A stretch of DNA of 6,138 nucleotides from Paracoccaceae bacterium (GTDB taxonomy: Bacteria > Pseudomonadota > Alphaproteobacteria > Rhodobacterales > Rhodobacteraceae). The notes beneath the pieces were generated by a model, which was not told the origin of the DNA, ran no database searches, and saw only the letters and a list, made by a program, of their open reading frames with translations. This document shows, piece after piece, positions 1 through 4,735 of this stretch; position 1 is the first letter of the stretch, and every line of letters begins with the position of its first letter. A program made the position numbers and the translations under genes. The stretch covers positions 1-6,138 of the forward strand of contig SKMM01000119.1 of NCBI GenBank assembly GCA_007121055.1, written 5' to 3'.

Positions 1-36
1 CAGGTCGCCGCGGTCCAGATCCGTGTCAGTCGCCAT
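1..36 (-). CDS. Possible 5' end of a minus-strand gene leaving the window
   Basis: Reading the minus strand leftwards, an ATG at 36-34 opens a frame MATDTDLDRGDL that stays open to the window edge. An in-frame ATG further upstream (69-67) would give a start MSHVVPFVRA. Neither start has a clear Shine-Dalgarno sequence, although a GGA lies directly before the upstream one. Only 12 to 23 codons are visible, too few to identify a family. The acidic, G/C-ending codons are compatible with a real gene of this genome. The gene would point away from the IS remnant, so the space between them would hold its promoter. It could equally be a chance open frame at the edge. Confidence 0.25.
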   Translation of the reverse strand, partial: MATDTDLDRGDL

Positions 37-284
37 TGTCGCTCGGACGAATGGCACGACATGGCTCATTCCAGAACGGTTTCAGCGCGCCCGGCATCCC
101 CGGAACAGAAGCCATGGCATAAGGGCAGCTCGATTTTTCCCCGGTTTTCGGCTGTTCAGGGCCGGTTTGGCGGCCTGAATCCTGCAGGAAGCGGCTCGGT
201 GGGATGCCTTGAAGTGTGATCGAGGGCCGTTCTGTCCGGTCATGGCGGGTTTCGGCCCCTGTGGCTTGAGCTTCGTGCCGCGGG

Positions 285-1131
285 TCACACCGGGCACGGG
301 TTGATGCGGCGCAACTGGGCGAGGCGGCGCATGTTATAGGCGAGGTTCTTCATGCCGATCCTGGCCTTCGCGCGGATCAGGCCGATGGTGCGCACCAGCG
401 TGCCCCCCATGTCGTTGGTCTGCGCACCGAACACGTGCTCGACCCGGGATCATGTCCCGGGCGCGCACGGTGGATCTGATCCGGTTGCTGGCCTTGCCCT
501 GTGCGGCCAACGGCTTTCCGCGCTTGCCTTTCCGGTGGATGCGGCCTTTCAGCCCTCGGGCGCGCAGCTTGGCCTCAATCTCCTCGGACCGATACGCCGG
601 ATCGGCCCAGCCCTTCGGCTCCTCGCCGGCCTTGATGGCCTTGTTCTCGTCCCGCGTGTTGCGGGTCGTCGGTACCGGCACGATGGCGGCATCCAGAATC
701 TGCCCGCCCCGCGCGATATAGCCCTGCCGCGCCAGATGGCCGTCGAACTGCCTGAACAGCGCCTCGACCATGCCCGCCTGCGCCAGCCCCTCGCGATAGA
801 GCCAGACGGTCCTGGCGTCAGGGACCCGGTCCTCCAGACCGAGGCCGAGGAACCGCATGAACGACAGCCGGTCGCGGACCTGATACGCGATCCGATCGTC
901 GGACAGGTTGTCGAGCGCGCCCAGCACGAGCGTCTTGACCATAACCACCGCGTCCATCGGCTTGAGCCCGGCCCGCGACGTCCGTTCCGCCTCGGGCTTG
1001 CGCCAGACCCGCTCCAGCGCCGGGCGGAACTCCTCCCAGGGCACGATGGCGTCGATCTCGACCAGCGGGTCCCTCTTGGCATCGCGGCTCGCGTAGCGGT
1101 CTGAAAGATCGCAGAAACCCATCTGCGCCAT
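285..1131 (-). pseudogene. IS5-family DDE transposase, inactivated by deletion and frameshift
   Basis: The N-terminal part is a typical IS5-type transposase: the start MAQMGFCDLSDRYAS, a DUF772-like segment with LSDDRIAYQVRDRLSFMRFLG (about residues 76-95) and VPDARTVWLYRE, then the first catalytic aspartate in QILDAAIVPVP (D147). At residues 175-181 the text jumps from GWAD straight to AYRS, so the family's second catalytic Asp block is missing. The glutamate segment (around E186) with IHRK follows. After RSTVRAR a 13-bp insertion near 443-461 shifts the frame. In the restored frame the normal end reads VEHVFGAQTNDMGG and continues to MRRLAQLRRINPCPV, with its stop at 287-285. The start at 1131 is preferred to 1158 because GGAG (1142-1139) lies 7 nt upstream. 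The intact open frame, ending at 334, is a mutant product. No transposition activity is expected in cis. Confidence 0.9.
443..461. repeat. 19-bp palindromic insertion scar inside the transposase
   Basis: CCCGGGATCATGTCCCGGG forms a 7-bp inverted repeat (CCCGGGA/TCCCGGG, minus-strand reading) around a 5-nt centre. Removing 13 bp leaves one CCCGGG and restores the family reading ARVEHVFGAQ, so 13 bp were probably added to an ancestral CCCGGG. CCCGG then flanks 8 new bases as a direct repeat. An excision footprint or a template-switch error could each produce this. Confidence 0.6.
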
Positions 1132-1588
1132 CGTCACGCTCCAACAGCCGAACGCCACCCGCGCCCTACACCAGCGGCACGGTCAGGGCAATTTTCCAGG
1201 TGCCCACAAGTCTGTCCGGGAAAAGGGCAGCCCTGTCCGTCACCCGAGTTGTGAAACAGAGACGCGGGAGGGGGATCGATGCACCATGCAATCAAGTCGG
1301 CGATGCGCTGGACGGGTGCCAGCGAGTGGACGGTCAAGTAATGGTTTCAGGGCGAGCGAGGCCCGAGCGGAGAGCACCTCGTGTCGCTTGCGCGCCATTC
1401 CGAGGCCATGCTGATCGTCCTGCTGGCGCTGGCAGACAGGGCGGTGCCGGAGGATGGCAGGGACCAGGCGCATCGTCGGTGCTCCCGGATCGCTCAGCAC
1501 CATGTGCCGCCGAGCTTGCGGCCGTGTTCGTTTTTGGGTCACTCGAATACAGACCAGATGGAGGCACGCCACGTCTCGGACCACCACC
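1132..1588. other. Gene-free stretch between the IS remnant and the antitoxin gene
   Basis: The first part (to about 1234) is probably the IS upstream end and holds the transposase ribosome binding site. From there to 1588 several frames are open on both strands, but none has family-like sequence, a good start or consistent codon use, and I recognise no RNA gene. The only structured site is an inverted repeat at 1524-1550. The stretch is less uniformly GC-rich than the operon to the right and looks like decayed accessory DNA. Confidence 0.5.
1524..1550 (+). promoter_or_regulatory. Candidate operator/promoter dyad of the ParD gene
   Basis: GTGTTCG (1524-1530) and CGAATAC (1544-1550) form an inverted repeat matching at 6 of 7 positions, with a 13-nt T-rich centre, 38 bp before the antitoxin start. 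ParD-type ribbon-helix-helix antitoxins generally bind dyads in their own promoter, and this is the most AT-rich patch upstream. A possible -35/-10 pair (TGTTCG, 17 nt, TACAGA) is poor. This is inference from symmetry and position only. Confidence 0.25.
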
Positions 1589-1825
1589 ATGACAGTCCGC
1601 CTAAGCGGCGCCCTAGCCGAGTTCGTCGCGACCAATGTCGGTGAGGATGGCGCCTATGAGAACGTCAGCGAGTACATCCGCGACCTGATCCGCTGCGACA
1701 AGGAGCGCGCCGAGCGCGAGGCTTTCGACCGCTCGAAGGCCGAGCTGAACCGCGCCTTCGCCGCGCCCGAGGACAGCTACAAGCCACTGACCGCCGCCGA
1801 AGTGATTGCCCGGAACCGGACCTGA
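1589..1825 (+). CDS. ParD-type ribbon-helix-helix antitoxin (orphan)
   Basis: This 78-residue protein has the layout of ParD/CopG-family antitoxins. A short beta strand MTVRLSGALAEFV (residues 1-13) is followed by the helix-turn-helix of the DNA-binding ribbon-helix-helix dimer, with NVSEYIRDLIRCDKERAERE (25-44). The C-terminal region (about 45-78, ending in AEVIARNRT) is charged and is the part that normally wraps the ParE toxin. The ATG at 1589 is chosen because it gives the usual antitoxin length and places the beta strand at the N-terminus. An in-frame extension to 1454 has no family likeness. The ribosome binding site is weak. The family neutralises a ParE mRNA interferase-fold toxin that acts on gyrase, and represses its own operon. 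Here only a stub of the toxin follows, so the gene may be a relic, a decoy for related toxins or a stray regulator. It appears intact. Confidence 0.85.
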   Translation: MTVRLSGALAEFVATNVGEDGAYENVSEYIRDLIRCDKERAEREAFDRSKAELNRAFAAPEDSYKPLTAAEVIARNRT

Positions 1826-1829
1826 TCGG

Positions 1830-1862
1830 ATGGCGATCCGCGTACAGGAGACGGCCTCGATA
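1830..1862 (+). pseudogene. ParE toxin stub
   Basis: Four bases after the antitoxin stop, an ATG opens MAIRVQETASI. From memory, ParE proteins paired with this ParD class begin very similarly (VQETAS followed by a residue and RLDEIYRYT). After the eleventh codon the similarity stops. The frame continues with proline- and arginine-rich sequence that is unlike ParE and terminates near 1964. The position directly behind parD, the tight spacing and the N-terminal match suggest a toxin gene cut off by a rearrangement at about 1862. No later piece of ParE is visible before murA. The break could also be a small internal deletion with the remainder lost. Confidence 0.5.
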
Positions 1863-2269
1863 CCGCGAGTCATGCGGCCGCTCCCATGTCTCCGGCCAGC
1901 ATCTCACGCGCAAGCTCGGCGGCCTGGAGACCCCCTCCCAGACCATCGTGCCGATGACCCTTGACCGCGCCGCCTGAGAAGGCCGCCACGGCGTTCCCAC
2001 AGTGTTCCCGACATGACCGGCGCGCAGCACGTTTCCGAAATGACCCACTTGCAAGCATCAATCACGAACTTGGCGTCTTGGCTTGGGCGGGCTTGGACCG
2101 GGAAGATTGTGGGCTCGGGCAGGGCCGCGAGTTCCACGCCCGCAGGGCCCTCAGGATCCGGGCGAACGGGGTCCTCCGGACATCGGATCCGAGCTTTCGG
2201 TGTCGCGGGCGGTGTCGGCTTGGGCCGGACGATCTGGACCGGGCGGAGCGGCTGGGCTATGCAGCAGCC
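1863..2269. other. Gene-free stretch before the murA operon
   Basis: I see no convincing gene here. On the minus strand the last 40 or so codons of a frame ending at 1872-1870 (GHRHDGLGGGLQAAELAREM, then LAGDMGAAA) have genome-like codon use. They may be the 3' end of a lost gene that begins at the toxin break point, but I do not recognise a family. GTTCCC occurs twice 11 bp apart (1993-1998 and 2004-2009), and CTTGG recurs several times near 2070-2097. The operon promoter should lie in the right part of this stretch or further upstream, but I cannot point to clear -35 and -10 boxes. Confidence 0.45.
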
Positions 2270-2437
2270 ATGCGATCGCCCCGCCCCAGTTCCGCCAAAC
2301 CGCCTGCCCGCCCACCCGCTGAGGCGCGCGCGGCGCGGCTGAAGTCAGCGCTCAAGGCAAATATCGCCCGGCGCAAGGCGCAGGCCAAGGCGCGCGCGGA
2401 CGGAACGGCTGCGCCTGCGCCGGGCACGGAGGGCTAG
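2270..2437 (+). CDS. Small basic protein upstream of murA
   Basis: This is a 55-residue frame ending 4 bp before the murA start. A proline-rich N-terminus (residues 3-17) is followed by a strongly basic, alanine-rich stretch likely to be one helix (AEARAARLKSALKANIARRK and on to about residue 43), then a disordered tail. There is no signal peptide or membrane segment. I recall short proteins of the type LKANxxRRKAQxRAR directly before murA in Rhodobacteraceae, which favours a real gene, but that is memory and not a search. The ATG at 2270 is the only good in-frame start, although it lacks a clear Shine-Dalgarno. The murA ribosome binding site lies inside its last codons, so the two are probably translated in a coupled way. 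The function is unknown. The charge would suit nucleic-acid or ribosome contact. Confidence 0.55.
   Translation: MRSPRPSSAKPPARPPAEARAARLKSALKANIARRKAQAKARADGTAAPAPGTEG
2428..2433 (+). promoter_or_regulatory. murA ribosome binding site
   Basis: GGAGGG lies 8 nt before the murA ATG at 2442 and fixes that start. It sits within the last codons of the small upstream gene, whose stop (TAG, 2435-2437) falls between the site and the ATG. Ribosomes finishing the upstream gene would therefore be well placed to start murA. Confidence 0.75.
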
Positions 2438-2441
2438 GGCC

Positions 2442-3707
2442 ATGGATGCCATCCGGGTGCGCGGCGGCACCCCTCTGCAGGGACGCATTCCCATCGCGGG
2501 GGCGAAGAATGCCTGTCTGGCTCTGATGCCCGCCACGCTGCTGACCGAAGAGCCTCTCACGCTGACCAACGCGCCGCGGCTGTCCGACATCCGGACCATG
2601 GGGCTGCTGCTGGAGTCGCTGGGCGCCGAGGTGGCGGCGCTGCAGGACGGCCGTGTGCTGGCGCTCGCCTCCCACACCCCGACCGAGCCGCGGGCGGATT
2701 ACGAGATCGTGCGGCGGATGCGCGCCTCCGTGCTGGTGCTGGGGCCGCTGTTGGCGCGGCTGGGCCGGGCCGAGGTGAGCCTGCCAGGCGGCTGTGCCAT
2801 CGGCGCGCGCCCCGTGGACCTGCACCAGATGGCAATGGAGCGGCTGGGCGCCGAGCTGGAGCTGCGCGACGGCTATCTGCACGCGCGCGCGCCGCGGGGG
2901 CTGCGGGGGGCGGTGGTGGAGTTCCCGGTGGTTTCGGTGGGCGCAACGGAAAACACGCTGATGGCGGCGACTCTCGCGCGGGGCACCACGGTGATCCGCA
3001 ACGCCGCGCGCGAGCCCGAAATCGTGGATCTGGCGCAGTGCCTGCGGGCCATGGGGGCGCGGATCGAGGGCGAAGGCACCTCCGAGATCACCATCGAGGG
3101 GGTCCACCATCTGCATGGCGCCACCCACCGGGTGGTGCCCGACCGGATCGAACTGGGCACCTACATGCTCGCCCCCGCCATCGCCGGCGGCGAGGTGGAG
3201 TGCCTGGGCGGGCGGCTCGATCTGGTGGCGGCCTTTGCCGAGAAGCTGGCCGATGCCGGGGTCGAGGTGAGCGAGACCGCGGACGGCCTGTCGGTGCGGC
3301 GCACCGGCGACCGGGTGCGCGCGGTGGATGTGCAGACCGCCCCCTTTCCGGGTTTTCCCACCGACCTGCAGGCGCAGATGATGGCGCTGATGACCACCGC
3401 CGAGGGCACCAGCCAGCTGGAGGAGCGTATCTTCGAAAACCGCTTCATGCATGCCCCGGAGCTGGGCCGGATGGGCGCGCGGATCGACGTGCAGGGCGGG
3501 GTCGCCACGGTGACGGGCGTGGACCGGCTCAAGGGCGCCCCCGTGATGGCCACCGACCTGCGCGCCAGCGTCTCGCTGATCCTGGCGGCCCTTGCGGCCG
3601 AGGGCGAGACGGTGGTGCGCCGGGTCTATCACCTCGACCGCGGTTACGAGCGGCTGGAGGAGAAGCTGGGCGCCTGCGGGGCCGACATCGAGCGGATCCG
3701 CGAATGA
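2442..3707 (+). CDS. murA: UDP-N-acetylglucosamine 1-carboxyvinyltransferase
   Basis: MurA transfers enolpyruvate from phosphoenolpyruvate to UDP-GlcNAc in the cytoplasm, the first committed step of peptidoglycan synthesis. The 421 residues match the family's usual length of about 420. Visible landmarks are the substrate-binding K22-N23 in GAKNA, the arginine cluster RRMRAS (91-96), and the catalytic-loop motif PGGCAIGARPVDLH with C118. Further on are D308 in PGFPTDLQAQ, ENRF (332-335), TDLRAS (371-376) and YHLDRGYE (396-403). Because the loop carries Cys rather than Asp, the enzyme is expected to be sensitive to fosfomycin. It is preceded by a good ribosome binding site and overlaps the next gene by ATGA, so it is co-translated with the DUF2948 gene. 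The sequence is intact with uniform codon use. EPSP synthase (AroA) is the only related fold, and the PGGC motif excludes it. Confidence 0.98.
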   Translation: MDAIRVRGGTPLQGRIPIAGAKNACLALMPATLLTEEPLTLTNAPRLSDIRTMGLLLESLGAEVAALQDGRVLALASHTPTEPRADYEIVRRMRASVLVLGPLLARLGRAEVSLPGGCAIGARPVDLHQMAMERLGAELELRDGYLHARAPRGLRGAVVEFPVVSVGATENTLMAATLARGTTVIRNAAREPEIVDLAQCLRAMGARIEGEGTSEITIEGVHHLHGATHRVVPDRIELGTYMLAPAIAGGEVECLGGRLDLVAAFAEKLADAGVEVSETADGLSVRRTGDRVRAVDVQTAPFPGFPTDLQAQMMALMTTAEGTSQLEERIFENRFMHAPELGRMGARIDVQGGVATVTGVDRLKGAPVMATDLRASVSLILAALAAEGETVVRRVYHLDRGYERLEEKLGACGADIERIRE

Positions 3708-4186
3708 CCGGCGACGCGCGCTTTGCCGACGGGCGGGAGGCGCCGCTGCGCCTTCGGGCGCTGGATGCCGACGATCTGAAGGTCGTCTCGGCGCTGGTGC
3801 AGGACGCGGTGTTCCCGGCCTCCGAGATGCGGCTGATCCGGCGGGGCCGGCGCCTCGCGGTTCTGCTCAACCGGTTCCGGTGGGAGGCGGGACGGCGCGC
3901 GCCCGAACGGGTACAGGCGCTGCTGGAGGTCCATGACGTGATGGCCGCGGCGACCGAAGGTTTCACGCCCGGTGACGCGGACACGGTGCTGTCGCTGCTG
4001 GCGCTGGAGTTCAGCCCGGACGAGGATGGCACCGGTCGGATCAGCCTGACCCTCTCGGGCGATGGCGCGCTGCATCTGGATGTGGAGTGCATCGAGGTCA
4101 CGCTGACCGACGTCACCCGGCCCTATGGCGCCCCCTCCGGCCGTGCGCCTGCCCATCCCGACGACGACCACGGCCCGCCGGCATGA
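3704..4186 (+). CDS. DUF2948 family protein
   Basis: This 160-residue soluble protein has no signal peptide or membrane segment. The conserved beginning LRLRALDADDLKVVSALVQDAV (about 15-36), the stretch MRLIRRGRRLAVLLNRFRWE (42-61) and the ending DVTRPYGAPSGRAPAH (136-151) are typical of DUF2948, a family seen mainly in Alphaproteobacteria between murA and hisD. The last nine residues are a short acidic and proline-rich tail. Its start overlaps the murA stop as ATGA (3704-3707), so translation is probably coupled. The biochemical role is unknown to me. The constant position beside murA suggests a link to envelope growth, or simply a stable old operon. It ends in another ATGA at 4183-4186, where a 20-codon frame begins. 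Confidence 0.92.
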   Translation: MTGDARFADGREAPLRLRALDADDLKVVSALVQDAVFPASEMRLIRRGRRLAVLLNRFRWEAGRRAPERVQALLEVHDVMAAATEGFTPGDADTVLSLLALEFSPDEDGTGRISLTLSGDGALHLDVECIEVTLTDVTRPYGAPSGRAPAHPDDDHGPPA

Positions 4187-4245
4187 GCCGCGCGACACGG
4201 CCTCCGCCGCGGGGCCGCGGCTTCCGGGCGCAGGCGCGGGAATGA
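4183..4245 (+). CDS. 20-codon bridging frame between DUF2948 and GNAT genes
   Basis: ATG at 4183 overlaps the DUF2948 stop as ATGA. The frame encodes MSRATRPPPRGRGFRAQARE and stops at 4243-4245, where its TGA overlaps the GNAT start, again as ATGA. The peptide is arginine- and proline-rich and unlikely to fold. Read as a device, it would carry ribosomes across the 55-bp gap from DUF2948 to the acetyltransferase, which lacks a good Shine-Dalgarno. It may instead be a relic of a frameshift or mere chance, since ATGA is short. No ribosome binding site of its own is visible. Confidence 0.3.
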   Translation: MSRATRPPPRGRGFRAQARE

Positions 4246-4712
4246 CCGCCCGGCGCCTGGGGCCCCGGGACGATGCCCTCTGGCAGGCGCTGTGGGACAG
4301 GGCGCGGGCCGAAGCCCCCGCGGCCTTTGCCTCCGCAAGGGAGACCGGCGCGATGGCTTGGCGCCGTGACACCGCCCGCGCCTTCGTCTGGGAGGAGGAG
4401 GGGCAGCCACTGGCCACGGGTCTGTGGTGCCGTGACGAGGACCCGGGGCGCCCCGACCGGGGCTGGGTGGAGGCGGTCTATGTGCTGCCCGCCGCCCGCG
4501 GTCGGCGGATCGCGGATCGGCTGCTGGCGGCGCTGGCCTCGGATGCCGCGGGGTCGGGCATGGCGGAACTGTGGCTCGAGGTGGGACGCAACAACACCGC
4601 GGCGCAACGGGCCTACGCGCGGGCAGGCTTTGGCCCGGCGCCGGAGGCCGCCGCCCGGCGCGACGAGATCGCGCTGATGCGTCGGCTTGAGCCCTGCGCG
4701 CCTGCGGGCTAG
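4242..4712 (+). CDS. GNAT-family N-acetyltransferase
   Basis: The 156-residue protein has the GNAT core. A strand VEAVYVLPAARGRR (76-89) leads into the acetyl-CoA pyrophosphate loop and helix IADRLLAALAS (90-100). Motif B follows with LWLEVGRNNTAAQRAYARAG (110-129) and GF. The asparagine and the tyrosine in RNNTAAQRAY are as usual for the family. The loop reads RGRRIA (86-91) where the consensus R-x-x-G-x-G/A would have glycine third from the end, a tolerated but less common variant. The resemblance to RimI-like proteins is general, and the substrate (protein, antibiotic or small metabolite) cannot be told. The start at 4242 gives a normal length and overlaps the preceding short frame as ATGA. 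A longer in-frame form from 4125 would add non-conserved residues across the DUF2948 end. The gene appears to be an insertion into the murA-DUF2948-hisD order. Confidence 0.85.
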   Translation: MTARRLGPRDDALWQALWDRARAEAPAAFASARETGAMAWRRDTARAFVWEEEGQPLATGLWCRDEDPGRPDRGWVEAVYVLPAARGRRIADRLLAALASDAAGSGMAELWLEVGRNNTAAQRAYARAGFGPAPEAAARRDEIALMRRLEPCAPAG

Positions 4713-4724
4713 AGCGGCGCCGAC

Positions 4725-4730
4725 AGGAGA
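4725..4730 (+). promoter_or_regulatory. hisD ribosome binding site
   Basis: AGGAGA precedes two closely spaced ATGs at 4731 and 4736. The first is too near and is out of frame with hisD. The second is in frame with 5 nt between, so it is the start. This is one of the best Shine-Dalgarno sequences in the window and lets hisD be translated independently of the GNAT gene. Confidence 0.75.
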
Positions 4731-4735
4731 ATGCC

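Larger units (their letters stand above)
122..1234 (-). mobile_element. IS5-family insertion sequence remnant, approximate ends
   Basis: The element is recognised from the transposase remnant at 285-1131. The ends are a guess. Read inward, the left side has AGGGCAGC, then GATTTTTCCCCGG (122-144). The right side, on the opposite strand, has AGGGCTGCC, then CTTTTCCCGG (1234-1215). This is an imperfect, gapped inverted similarity. With about 240 bp restored to the transposase, the element would be about 1.3 kb, a normal IS5 size. An alternative pair is the exact 10-bp inverted match TTCGGCTGTT at 147-156 and 1152-1143. I see no target-site duplication beside either pair, so the termini may be eroded or lie elsewhere. 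Confidence 0.35.

Noticed and set aside
82..297. 71-residue minus-strand frame after the transposase end
   Set aside because: It begins at a GTG within the transposase tail in another frame and is basic and low in complexity. More likely the IS 3' untranslated end.
352..1104. 250-residue open frame on the + strand across the transposase
   Set aside because: It is antisense to the transposase, whose minus-strand reading has clear IS5 motifs.
1211..1220. TCTGTCCGG repeated at 230-238 and 1211-1219, and AAGGGCAGC at 121-129 and 1223-1231
   Set aside because: Both are direct, not inverted, across the IS remnant, and too short to call a target duplication at these positions.
1454..1588. 45-residue N-terminal extension of the ParD frame
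   Set aside because: It is Arg/Trp-rich and unlike any antitoxin N-terminus, while starting at 1589 places the ribbon strand at residue 1 as usual.
1240..1635. 131-residue minus-strand frame MVATNSARAP between the IS and the antitoxin
   Set aside because: It runs over the antitoxin start in antisense, has no recognisable motif and has no ribosome binding site. Treated as chance.
2352..3632. 426-residue open frame on the minus strand across murA
   Set aside because: It is an antisense shadow of murA: His/Arg/Gly/Pro-rich, with no family features, and a result of high GC that removes stop codons.
3038..3703. Long N-terminal extension of the DUF2948 frame inside murA
   Set aside because: It is Gly/Arg-rich shadow sequence, and the ATGA overlap at 3704 gives the normal family length.
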